Origin: Flavobacteriaceae bacterium | Lineage (GTDB): Bacteria; Bacteroidota; Bacteroidia; Flavobacteriales; Flavobacteriaceae | DNA: 64,000 bases | Direction of reading: 5' to 3' | Assembly: GCA_028279515.1 (NCBI GenBank) | Contig: JANQNQ010000014.1 | Location: forward strand, 186,001 to 250,000 | Shown: positions 25,729 to 34,486 of the stretch, one piece after another | How the letters are laid out: each line of letters begins with the position of its first letter | Position numbering within the stretch: position 1 is the first letter of the stretch | Made by a program: the position numbers and the translations under genes | Notes under the pieces: generated by a model | Databases searched by the model: none | The model's input: the letters and a program-made list of their open reading frames with translations, nothing else | What the model was told of the DNA's origin: nothing

Positions 25729-28341
25729 ATGATAAAAAGATGGTGCTTTGGTGTTTTTCTCTTTGGGCTTGTGGCATTACAGGCCCAAACCGATACTGAA
25801 AATACCCTCTATAGCACCCTAGATCAATTTCTTGAGAATCCAACGGCCAATAATCTGGCCGTTTTTGATGCCCTGCACCTTGAGGCATTAAGTCCTTCTT
25901 CAAGTGATGAAGCCATGGCCCTGACCATTCTAATGTGCAACAAAGGGTTTTACGAAAATAAATTTGGGCAACAACAAGCAGCACTTGAAAGCTATGAAAA
26001 GGCATGGTCCCTTTTTCAGGAATACGGATTGACCGATTACGATATCGTAGAGTTTTGCTTGAAACCAATGGGCAACCTCTACACCATTATTGGTGATTAC
26101 GAACAGGCCGAAAATCACATCAAGCATTATTTTTTGATAGCCGAACAAAAGCAGGATGTAGTACTAAAAACTGCTGCCGTCATCAATCTATCTGTAGTAT
26201 ACCACAGCACTGGCAGGCATCAAACGGCCATTTCGATGATAGAGGATCTCATCAATAAGCATCCCGGGGTCAGCGCAGACATAAACCTGCTTAACAATTT
26301 AGCCTCCAACTATATCGCTAGCGAACAGTTTGCAAAAGCTAAAACCGTTTTATACCGCTGCTTAAAAAATGCAGAGCAACACAACAATGCCCAATCGCTG
26401 GCCAATATTTATAAGAACATCTCACTAGTTCACCTCAACGAACAGGACCTTGAGCAGGCGCGTCATACTTTTGAAAAGGCAAAGACCTATTTCCTACAAC
26501 AGAAAAATCCCATTGCCAGAGACTTGGCCAAATTGCATTTAGAGCATGCAAGCATCCTTTCGGCACAAGGCCTAAATAACGAAGCGCTTCAAAAAAAGCA
26601 AGCAGCACTAAGTACACTCATCCCAAAACACAACGAAGATAAACTTCCGGCCAGAGAGCTTTTATATGCCGAAAGCACGTTGATCGATATTCTCGACATG
26701 ACGGGAATCCTTTATACCAATAAGGGTCTACTTGATGAAGCCATCAATGCCTATGAGCTAAGCTTCGATGTTGATCAAATGGTCGCTGACCAATCAGTTT
26801 TCAACACATCAAAGGTCATTCAGCAAAACAATCATCATCTTCGAACCGAGAAATGCTTGGCACTATTGCACCAGCAATTTCAGCAAAGTAAAGATCCTGC
26901 AATCTTTGAAAAGGCACTGCAACTATCAGAACAAGCAAAAGCTACCGTACTAAAACAAGAATGGCAATTCAACATAGCCCTTCAAAAAACTGATGACACA
27001 CTTCAGAATGCGATACGATTTTTGAAAAAAGAACAAGCTTCGGTTACTAACCAGTTGCTTGTTGAACAGTTGAAACCGAAATTTGATGTAGCTATCATCA
27101 ATCAGCTCGAACAACAACGAAGTAAAAATGCACAAGAGCTTAGGCAATTGTTAAACCAAGTTTCCCAACAACTAAAGAACGGCCCCACCAATCAAACCGA
27201 CCTCTCGTTGACTTTCCTTCAATCATATCTTAAAGAGCACAATGCCACTTTGGTCGCCCTTTTTTATGGTCGAGATACGCTATATCGCTTCCAACTATCC
27301 AACAATGTTATGGATTTCAAAGCCATTCAAAACACAACTGAAGTCACGACAACTGTTCGTAATTTATTGCGTTATTTCGAAGGCCCTTCCGCCATAAACA
27401 ATGACATTCAAGGATACATTGACAATGCATACCACACTTTTGATCTGTTAAAGCTGAAGGACGTCGAACCTGGTTCAAACCTAATCATTGTTCCTGATGG
27501 GCTCTTTAATTTTGTTCCGTTCGAAGCGCTGCTTACCCAAAAAACGGAAGCATTTCAATATGCTCAGTTTCCATTTTTGATAAAGGAGGTCGCCATCACC
27601 TATAACCATTCTATCGGTTTGTATTTCGCTGACGCGGAAAAACCAAAATTTAGCGGAGGCATACTTGGAATATTTCCCGTATTCGAACAAAGTCCGCAGC
27701 CTTTAAAACATTCAGTCAAAGAAGCCGAAGCAATAAAAAAACACTACAAAGGAAACTACCTGTTTCGCGAAAAGGCAACAAAGCAAGCCTTTCTCGAAAA
27801 TGCCGAAACAGCCAACATGCTACACCTCTCAACACATGCTAGCTGGGGAAACAACGTTGCACCTGCCCACATTCAATTCTACGATGCCACGCTATACTTG
27901 CCAGAACTCTATCAATTAAACCTCAATGCCGAATTAGTAACACTGAGCGCCTGCGAAACAGGCATCGGACTTTTAAAAACAGGTGAGGGCGCTATGAGCA
28001 TTGCCCGCGGGTTCAAAGCTTCAGGCACTAAGAATACCCTGCTTTCGTTGTGGAAGGTGAACGATCTATCTACCTCTCAGGTCATGGAGCGGTTTTACCA
28101 AGGATTATCTAATAAAAAATCCATCACCCTCGCCAATCAATTTTCGAAGATTGACTATCTTTCAGCCAAAACCATCAGCAATCCCAAGAAGTCCCCATAC
28201 TACTGGAGCGGTTTCACACATTACGGCACCCTACAAGACAAAGAACCGCAAGTTTCATGGTGGCTTTATGTGCTGGCAGCTTTAGGATTATTGATCATAG
28301 CATTGATATGGAAAAGAAAATTTCTCTTAAAAAATTCTTGA
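25729..28341 (+). CDS. TPR-CHAT protease with C-terminal membrane anchor
   Basis: 870 residues: signal peptide (CFGVFLFGLVALQAQ), tetratricopeptide repeats (about 55-420), a coiled-coil stretch (about 425-490), a CHAT domain (about 560-835) and a transmembrane helix near the end (WWLYVLAALGLLIIALIWKRK, minus its last residue). The CHAT catalytic His lies in LHLSTHASWG and the Cys in LSACETGIG, followed by GAMSIARGFKASG. CHAT proteins are caspase/separase-related cysteine peptidases. Secretion plus a C-terminal anchor places the protease on the periplasmic side. It overlaps the retropepsin-like gene by 34 bases. Confidence 0.85.
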   Translation: MIKRWCFGVFLFGLVALQAQTDTENTLYSTLDQFLENPTANNLAVFDALHLEALSPSSSDEAMALTILMCNKGFYENKFGQQQAALESYEKAWSLFQEYGLTDYDIVEFCLKPMGNLYTIIGDYEQAENHIKHYFLIAEQKQDVVLKTAAVINLSVVYHSTGRHQTAISMIEDLINKHPGVSADINLLNNLASNYIASEQFAKAKTVLYRCLKNAEQHNNAQSLANIYKNISLVHLNEQDLEQARHTFEKAKTYFLQQKNPIARDLAKLHLEHASILSAQGLNNEALQKKQAALSTLIPKHNEDKLPARELLYAESTLIDILDMTGILYTNKGLLDEAINAYELSFDVDQMVADQSVFNTSKVIQQNNHHLRTEKCLALLHQQFQQSKDPAIFEKALQLSEQAKATVLKQEWQFNIALQKTDDTLQNAIRFLKKEQASVTNQLLVEQLKPKFDVAIINQLEQQRSKNAQELRQLLNQVSQQLKNGPTNQTDLSLTFLQSYLKEHNATLVALFYGRDTLYRFQLSNNVMDFKAIQNTTEVTTTVRNLLRYFEGPSAINNDIQGYIDNAYHTFDLLKLKDVEPGSNLIIVPDGLFNFVPFEALLTQKTEAFQYAQFPFLIKEVAITYNHSIGLYFADAEKPKFSGGILGIFPVFEQSPQPLKHSVKEAEAIKKHYKGNYLFREKATKQAFLENAETANMLHLSTHASWGNNVAPAHIQFYDATLYLPELYQLNLNAELVTLSACETGIGLLKTGEGAMSIARGFKASGTKNTLLSLWKVNDLSTSQVMERFYQGLSNKKSITLANQFSKIDYLSAKTISNPKKSPYYWSGFTHYGTLQDKEPQVSWWLYVLAALGLLIIALIWKRKFLLKNS

Positions 28342-28760
28342 AAGGAAACGGATACACCCGTATCCCTTTAACACGCACCAAAACCAATCATTTTGAAGTG
28401 CATGCCGAGATCAATGGAGTCAAAGGAAGGTTTATCGTTGACACAGGCGCTTCTAATACATGCGTTGGTATAGATTGTATCACACATTTCAAATTATTGG
28501 CAGAAGAGACCGAGGTAAAGGCAGCTGGAGCAGGCGGAAGAGGTATGGAAACTCAAATATCCAAGAAGAACCATATCAAGATCGGAAAATGGGAACAGAA
28601 GAAAGCCCCAATCATCCTATTTAATATGATTCATGTTAACGCGGCGCTGCTCGAATATAACGCCACACCAGTAAACGGTATCATAGGAGCCGACATTCTA
28701 AAAAAGGGAAAAGCGATAATTGACTACGACAAACGCTGTATCTTCTTAAAAACGGAATAA
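28308..28760 (+). CDS. Small retropepsin-like aspartyl protease
   Basis: 150 residues from the ATG at 28308, inside the 3' end of the CHAT gene. The active-site motif is FIVDTGASNTCVG; the hydrophobic-hydrophobic-Gly element NGIIGADIL is present near the C-terminus, as in single-domain retropepsins, which work as dimers. A longer start at 28257 would add residues read in the CHAT gene's alternate frame, so the internal ATG is preferred. There is no signal peptide. Overlap with the CHAT gene implies co-translation; whether one protease processes the other is unknown. Confidence 0.8.
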   Translation: MEKKISLKKFLKGNGYTRIPLTRTKTNHFEVHAEINGVKGRFIVDTGASNTCVGIDCITHFKLLAEETEVKAAGAGGRGMETQISKKNHIKIGKWEQKKAPIILFNMIHVNAALLEYNATPVNGIIGADILKKGKAIIDYDKRCIFLKTE

Positions 28761-28832
28761 GCAACTTCTCAACACTTTTCTTAGCATTTCATCGGTTTTT
28801 TTAACATTTTCTTAATATTCTGTGCGTTTTTT

Positions 28833-28862
28833 TTGGGTAATACCCAAGAAATCTTAATTTTA
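28833..28862 (+). promoter_or_regulatory. Metalloprotease promoter with operator-like palindrome
   Basis: TTGGGTA-A-TACCCAA (28833-28847) is a perfect 15-base palindrome. It lies 7 bases upstream of TAATTTTA (28855-28862), which is one base off the TAnnTTTG -7 consensus. The palindrome occupies the spacer, where a repressor would block transcription. No regulator is linked. Confidence 0.45.
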
Positions 28863-28886
28863 CAACCGCCTAATTAAATTTTATTT

Positions 28887-31800
28887 ATGAAAAAACTACT
28901 ACTACGCAGTATGTATGTGGTTGTTTTGCTATTCGTCACATCCCTTAGTGCGCAAAACAATTACTGGACCAAAAAAGCTTTCACCAGAACCCTTGATGGT
29001 GTTTCCTTCGAAAAGCTAGACCCTAATCACTACGAAGTTTACGAATTAAATCACGACGCTTTTAGACAGCAATTGGCTGACGCTCCTGTTCGCGGTGAGT
29101 TTAGCGGACGTTCTAACACGTACGTAGTGTTCCCTGATGACAAGGGAAAACTTGAGACCTTTAGAGTGATGGAAGCCCCTATTTTTACAAAGGAGCTTCA
29201 AGCTAAGTATCCAAACATCAAATCGTATCTTGGATTTAGCGTTGACAACCCTGGAGCGAGAATTCGCTTTAGTGTGTCACCTCAAGGGGTTAGCACCATG
29301 ATCTCTTACCTAGACAGAGAGACCGTATTTATGCAACCTGTGGCTAAAGGATCATCTTCTCACTTTGCTTACAACAGAGGAATTAGAAACAAAGACAAAG
29401 AAGACATGTTCGAATGTCTTACAACTGACACTCCAAGCCCAGCTGATGCTTTGGCATTGAGAGATGCTAATGATCAGACATTAAGAAGTTTTGAACTAGG
29501 CCTTTCAGTGACAGGAGAATATACTACTTTCTGGGACGATGGCAATGCAGGTAATGGAAACGCAGTTGCCGATGCCATTGCACAGATCAACTCTACCGTA
29601 AACCGTTCGATCGAAGTGTTTGAGGTAGACATGGCAGTAACTTTCACTTTGATTCTAGGCCCTGCTGGAAATCCTGATCAACTTGTTTACACTAATGGTG
29701 GTTCAGACCCCTACGGAAACGACCTTAATGGAGATCTTCAAACCAATTTGGATAATGTTTTAGGAAACAACGGATATGACGTTGGACACCTCCTTCATTA
29801 TGTTGGAGTTGGAAACAACGGTAGCGGAAATGCAGGATGTATTGGCTGTATTTGTGTCAACGGCTCAAAAGGTAGCGGTTGGTCTTCTCACCCGTTTGTA
29901 GACAATGACGGAGGACCGTATCAAGCAGATTTCTTTGATATTGACTACGTTCCTCATGAACTTGGTCACCAGTTTGGTGCCAATCATACATTTTCACATA
30001 ATACAGAGGGATCAGGCGTAAACGCAGAGCCCGGAAGTGGAACAACTATTATGGGATATGCAGGTATTACTGGAGCCAATGATGTACAAGACCACAGTGA
30101 CCCATACTTCCACTATTACAGTATCTTGCAAGTTTCTAATCACATAGGATCGAGAACTTGTGATGACGAATCTGCAATCGCCAACAACCCTCCAACTTCA
30201 AATGCCGGTGCTAACATGACCATTCCGCAAGGAACAGCTTATGTGTTACGCGGAGCTGGGACCGATCCCGATGGAGGCGATGTTCTTACCTATACATGGG
30301 AGCAAATTGATAGTGGCCGTCAGAGAAATACTGAATTTGGACCTACTAGAACAACAGGAGGTTTGGTGCGTTCAAGACCACCAAGCACGAATCCAAATAG
30401 AATTATCCCGATCATGAGCCGTGTGCTTAGCGGCAACCTTACAGAAACAAGCCCTGTTGAGACCGTAGACAACACTTCTTGGGAGACAGTTGCTACTGTA
30501 AGCAGAACTATGAACTTTGCATTGACGGTAAGAGACCGTTCTGAAGCTGGAGGAATTGGACAAAATCCACAGAATGATTATGACACCATGGTTGTGACTG
30601 TTGATGGTTCTTCTGGACCATTTACAGTATCATCTCAAACAAGTAATGTAACTTGGACGGGAGGTACTACGGAAACAATTACTTGGAATGTTGCTGGAAC
30701 AAACGCCGGATCGGTAAATACCCCTAACGTAAACATCTTATTGTCTACTGACGGCGGAAACACCTTCCCTACTGTATTAGCTTCAAATGTACCAAATGAT
30801 GGTTCTCATGATATCACCGTACCTAATAGCGCGACTTCTCAAGCTAGAATTTGGGTTGAAGGTGCAGGAAACCTTTTCTTCGCTGTAAACAGTAGCAATT
30901 TCACAATTGTAGAAGGAAACGGATTTGTAATGAACTTTGCTAGTACAAGCGAAACAGTTTGTGCTCCGGCAGATGGCGTATTCAACTTTACGTACAACAC
31001 AATCGGAGGATTTAGTGAGACGACAACATTCTCTGCTTTGAATGCTCCTGCTGGAACCTCTGTTGTATTTAGCCCTACAACAGCAAATTCAGACGGAACG
31101 GCTGTTACAATGACAGTAAGTGGAACCGGAAGTGCAACTCCTGGTTCATATCCAATTACCGTACAAGGTAGTTCAACTTCTGAAACCAATACGACAGATG
31201 TAACGCTAGCAATTCAAAGCTCAACCTTCGGAACAATCAGCTTGATTGCTCCAGCAGATGGTGCTACAGACACTTCGTCTACTCCTACTTTTGGATGGAC
31301 CAATGATCCAAATGCTTCGAATTACGATATAGAAATCGCTACTGACAGTGGTTTCACCACGATAGTAGAATCAAGCACAGTTGCGACGACCAGCTATCAA
31401 GCGACCTCGCTCTCAGCTGCGACTACGTATTACTGGAGAGTACGTGCGACCAACAACTGTGGTCAAGGCAACTACTCTGCTGTGAGAAGCTTTACAACGG
31501 CTGCCTTTAACTGTGGTAGTTTCTCAGACAATAATACCCCATTGACGATCAGTGCATCTGGTGCTGGCAACCAAGTAAATGCTACTGCACCGGTTTCTGG
31601 AATTCCAGCAAATTTTATTGTGACTGATGTGAATGCAACTATGGATATTTCCCATACCTGGAATGGTGACCTTGACATCTTCTTGGTAGCACCTAACGGA
31701 ACCAGAGTAGAGCTTTCTACCGACAACGGTGGTCAAGGTGATAACTATTCAAACGTGACCTTTGACAATGAATCTACCAACGGTACACCACCAACTGGAG

Positions 31801-32849
31801 CAACGACCCTAACAGGAACCTACAATCCAGAAGGAGATTTATCTACTTTATACGGAATGACCGCTACTGACGCCAATGGTACATGGACGCTAGAAGTTAC
31901 AGACGATGCCAACCAAGATGGTGGTACTGTAAATAGCTTCTCTGTTGAGATCTGTGCAGAGGCCGACACCGATGGTGATGGTATCGTAGACAGCGCTGAC
32001 AATTGTCCGACCGTGGCCAACCCTGGTCAGGAAGATGCTGACAATGATGGTACAGGAGACGTCTGTGAGGATGTAACTGTAGCTATCAAAGTATACTTAC
32101 AAGGACCTTCGTTGAACCCTGTGGATGCAGGACTAATGAATGACGGACTGCGTTCTGGTGGGCACCTGCCGACCACTTCGCCATATGCTGTTGACCCGGC
32201 AACGACACCAAGCACTACCTTCGATGTCACAGGAAACGATGCGATCGTAGACTGGGTCTTGGTAGAGCTTAGAGATGCCACGACCAACACCACGATCCTG
32301 TTCTCGCAGTCTGCACTGCTACAGCGTGACGGAGATGTGGTCGGTACTGACGGTACTTCGAACTTGAGTTTCAACACCCCAGAAGGGAACTACTATATCG
32401 TAGTGAAGCACAGAAACCACTTGGGTATCATGAGTGAGGTGACACATCTATTGTCACACACCTCGACCACAGCCCTGAACTTCTATGACGGGACGACTAA
32501 AGTATTCGGAACTGCAGGTGACACCACCTACGGAATGCCGGCAAATACCAACGCCATGTGGGCGGGTGACGCCAATGGCGACGGATCGATCATCTTCTTG
32601 AACGCGGGCGCTGAGTCTGTTGAAATCAAGCAGTTGGTATTGGATCGCTCTGCGATTGAGAGCCCATTCGGTGCATCGGTGTTCTACAAGCCTCAAGGTT
32701 ATTACGATGAGGACGTATATTTAGATGGAGAGGTGATCTTCCTGAACGCAGGGAATGACCTATTGCCAATAAGGGACAATATATTGGCGCACCCATCGAA
32801 CCAGATATTCAACTCGGTATTCTATGTGATCCAAGGGCAATTGCCATAG
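28887..32849 (+). CDS. Large secreted reprolysin-type metalloprotease with P-domain
   Basis: 1320 residues. Order: signal peptide (about 1-22, ending LSAQ), propeptide, zinc metalloprotease domain with [13 protein letters not shown] (first His about 357) and Met-turn TTIMGYAG. Then come Ig/PKD-like domains, a fibronectin III-like domain (about 785-870), a proprotein convertase P-domain (about 880-1015, [14 protein letters not shown]), a thrombospondin-3-type calcium repeat ([16 protein letters not shown]) and a C-terminal module of about 240 residues. That module contains [15 protein letters not shown]. The C-terminus is not a standard type A sorting domain, though secretion by type IX is likely in this family. 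It ends at a strong terminator. Confidence 0.9.
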   Translation: MKKLLLRSMYVVVLLFVTSLSAQNNYWTKKAFTRTLDGVSFEKLDPNHYEVYELNHDAFRQQLADAPVRGEFSGRSNTYVVFPDDKGKLETFRVMEAPIFTKELQAKYPNIKSYLGFSVDNPGARIRFSVSPQGVSTMISYLDRETVFMQPVAKGSSSHFAYNRGIRNKDKEDMFECLTTDTPSPADALALRDANDQTLRSFELGLSVTGEYTTFWDDGNAGNGNAVADAIAQINSTVNRSIEVFEVDMAVTFTLILGPAGNPDQLVYTNGGSDPYGNDLNGDLQTNLDNVLGNNGYDVGHLLHYVGVGNNGSGNAGCIGCICVNGSKGSGWSSHPFVDNDGGPYQADFFDIDYVPHELGHQFGANHTFSHNTEGSGVNAEPGSGTTIMGYAGITGANDVQDHSDPYFHYYSILQVSNHIGSRTCDDESAIANNPPTSNAGANMTIPQGTAYVLRGAGTDPDGGDVLTYTWEQIDSGRQRNTEFGPTRTTGGLVRSRPPSTNPNRIIPIMSRVLSGNLTETSPVETVDNTSWETVATVSRTMNFALTVRDRSEAGGIGQNPQNDYDTMVVTVDGSSGPFTVSSQTSNVTWTGGTTETITWNVAGTNAGSVNTPNVNILLSTDGGNTFPTVLASNVPNDGSHDITVPNSATSQARIWVEGAGNLFFAVNSSNFTIVEGNGFVMNFASTSETVCAPADGVFNFTYNTIGGFSETTTFSALNAPAGTSVVFSPTTANSDGTAVTMTVSGTGSATPGSYPITVQGSSTSETNTTDVTLAIQSSTFGTISLIAPADGATDTSSTPTFGWTNDPNASNYDIEIATDSGFTTIVESSTVATTSYQATSLSAATTYYWRVRATNNCGQGNYSAVRSFTTAAFNCGSFSDNNTPLTISASGAGNQVNATAPVSGIPANFIVTDVNATMDISHTWNGDLDIFLVAPNGTRVELSTDNGGQGDNYSNVTFDNESTNGTPPTGATTLTGTYNPEGDLSTLYGMTATDANGTWTLEVTDDANQDGGTVNSFSVEICAEADTDGDGIVDSADNCPTVANPGQEDADNDGTGDVCEDVTVAIKVYLQGPSLNPVDAGLMNDGLRSGGHLPTTSPYAVDPATTPSTTFDVTGNDAIVDWVLVELRDATTNTTILFSQSALLQRDGDVVGTDGTSNLSFNTPEGNYYIVVKHRNHLGIMSEVTHLLSHTSTTALNFYDGTTKVFGTAGDTTYGMPANTNAMWAGDANGDGSIIFLNAGAESVEIKQLVLDRSAIESPFGASVFYKPQGYYDEDVYLDGEVIFLNAGNDLLPIRDNILAHPSNQIFNSVFYVIQGQLP

Positions 32850-32879
32850 GCACACATACGTACTGAAAATCAACAATAA

Positions 32880-32919
32880 AAGGAGGGCAATCCGATCGGA
32901 TTGCCCTCCTTATTTTTTT
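32880..32919 (+). terminator. Terminator after the metalloprotease gene (32-base palindrome)
   Basis: Bases 32880-32911 form a perfect 32-base palindrome (16-base arms meeting at CCGATCGG), followed by ATTTTTTT. It is an unusually strong intrinsic terminator. Confidence 0.92.
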
Positions 32920-33001
32920 CCCGTAACAAAAACAGGTGTTTTCCCCCTAAAACAATCCAACTAAATTCACAACCTTTACACCATAATTAAAAGCAAGGGT
33001 T

Positions 33002-33127
33002 ATGGATTCTAATGAAATTACCTTAAATGAGACCGAGGCTAAATATTCAAAGTATTTGCCAGCCATTATTATTACAATGATGGTCATTGGTGTTTTTTGC
33101 AATGTTTATAATCTAATGATTGCCTAA
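33002..33127 (+). CDS. 41-residue single-helix membrane peptide
   Basis: ATG at 33002 to TAA at 33127, too short for routine calling. An acidic N-terminus (MDSNEITLNETEAKYSKY) is followed by one transmembrane helix (AIIITMMVIGVFCNVYNLMI). AAGGG lies four bases before the ATG, a better Shine-Dalgarno than most genes here. It stands alone between the metalloprotease terminator and the sucB terminator. Conservation is not known. Confidence 0.5.
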   Translation: MDSNEITLNETEAKYSKYLPAIIITMMVIGVFCNVYNLMIA

Positions 33128-33195
33128 ATAACTTTAAACTTGATCTACCAAAACACATATACTTAGTATATGCTGTTATCAAATCTATTCATAAA

Positions 33196-33221
33196 AAAAG
33201 CGCGCCGTTCGGCGCGCTTTT
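33196..33221. terminator. Bidirectional terminator after sucB
   Basis: AAAAGCGCGCC-GTTC-GGCGCGCTTTT: A run on the left and T run on the right, so it can end transcripts from both sides, chiefly sucB from the minus strand. Confidence 0.9.
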
Positions 33222-33247
33222 GCTATCTAAGTATCTTTTGTTCTTTA

Positions 33248-34459
33248 TTAAAGCTCCAATGCTTTTTTGATGTCACCATCCATTAAGATCTCTACTGGAT
33301 TTTCTAGCGCTTCTTTAACAGCTACTAAGAATCCAACAGATTCTCTACCGTCAATAATTCTGTGGTCATAAGAAAGTGCCACAAACATTACCGGTGCAAT
33401 GACGATCTCTCCGTCACGAACAATTGGACGCTCAACGATGTTGTGCATTCCTAAGATTCCGGATTGCGGTGGGTTGATAATCGGTGTAGAAAGCATCGAA
33501 CCAAACACCCCTCCATTAGAGATGGTAAACGTGCCTCCGGTCATCTCATCAACAGTAATTTGTCCGTCGCGAGCACGAATGGCCAATCTTTTTACTTCAG
33601 ACTCAACACCTCTGAATGATAGGTTTTCAGCATTTCTCATTACTGGCACCATCAATCCTTTTGGTCCTGATACGGCAATCGAGATATCACAAAAATCATA
33701 GGTGATCATTTCTTTACCGTCGATCATTGAGTTTACGTCTGGATACAATTGTAAAGCTCTTACAACCGCTTTGGTGAAGAAACTCATGAACCCAAGGCTT
33801 ACTCCGTGCTTTGCCTTAAAGGTCTCTTTATATTCCTTTCTTAGCGCAAAGATCGGACTCATATCTACCTCGTTAAAGGTAGTAAGCATCGCTGTTGTGT
33901 TCTTAGCTTCAACGAGACGTTCTGCTACTTTACGACGTAGCATAGACATCTTTTTACGCGAGCTTCCACGAGAACCTCCAGCAGGACTTCCCATAGAAGG
34001 CACCGCCTTCACAGCGTCATCTTTAGTCACACGACCATCTCTTCCAGTTCCTTTCACATCCTTTGCATCCATTCCTTTTTCAGCAAGAATCTTCTTGGCC
34101 GCTGGTGAAGCTGTCCCTGTGGCATACGTTTTTGCCTCAGTCGCTTGTGGCTTGGCAGCAGCTTTTGGTGCTTCTTCTTTTTTCTCTTCCTTTTTAGGAG
34201 CCGCATCCCCTTCAGGTTTGGCTGCCGATGTATCAATAAGACACACTACTTCGCCAACAGCAACGGCATCCCCTTCTTCCGCTTTAAGCGTAATGGTTCC
34301 GGCGGCTTCGGCAGGTAGTTCCAAGGTTGCTTTGTCTGAATCGACTTCTGCAATCGCCTGGTCTTTTTCAACATAATCACCATCTTCTACTAACCACTGT
34401 GCTATCTCTACTTCAGTGATCGATTCTCCTGGTGAAGGAACTTTCATTTCTAAGATCAT
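33248..34459 (-). CDS. sucB: Dihydrolipoyllysine-residue succinyltransferase (2-oxoglutarate dehydrogenase E2)
   Basis: E2 of the 2-oxoglutarate dehydrogenase complex, transferring the succinyl group to CoA in the TCA cycle. The 403 residues comprise an N-terminal lipoyl domain (lipoylated Lys in EVDSDKATLELP), an Ala/Glu/Lys-rich linker, a peripheral subunit-binding domain (SPAAKKILAEKGMD, GTGRDGRVTKDD) and the catalytic domain ending with the DHRIIDGRESV active site. One lipoyl domain and this length are standard. It follows sucA by 27 bases on the same strand. Confidence 0.95.
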   Translation of the reverse strand: MILEMKVPSPGESITEVEIAQWLVEDGDYVEKDQAIAEVDSDKATLELPAEAAGTITLKAEEGDAVAVGEVVCLIDTSAAKPEGDAAPKKEEKKEEAPKAAAKPQATEAKTYATGTASPAAKKILAEKGMDAKDVKGTGRDGRVTKDDAVKAVPSMGSPAGGSRGSSRKKMSMLRRKVAERLVEAKNTTAMLTTFNEVDMSPIFALRKEYKETFKAKHGVSLGFMSFFTKAVVRALQLYPDVNSMIDGKEMITYDFCDISIAVSGPKGLMVPVMRNAENLSFRGVESEVKRLAIRARDGQITVDEMTGGTFTISNGGVFGSMLSTPIINPPQSGILGMHNIVERPIVRDGEIVIAPVMFVALSYDHRIIDGRESVGFLVAVKEALENPVEILMDGDIKKALEL

Positions 34460-34486
34460 CGTATGCTATCTTTAAAATTTTGAAAA

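Noticed and set aside
33702-34376. 224-residue plus-strand ORF
   Set aside because: Shadow of sucB on the other strand; Ser/Ala-rich composition from its codon pattern.
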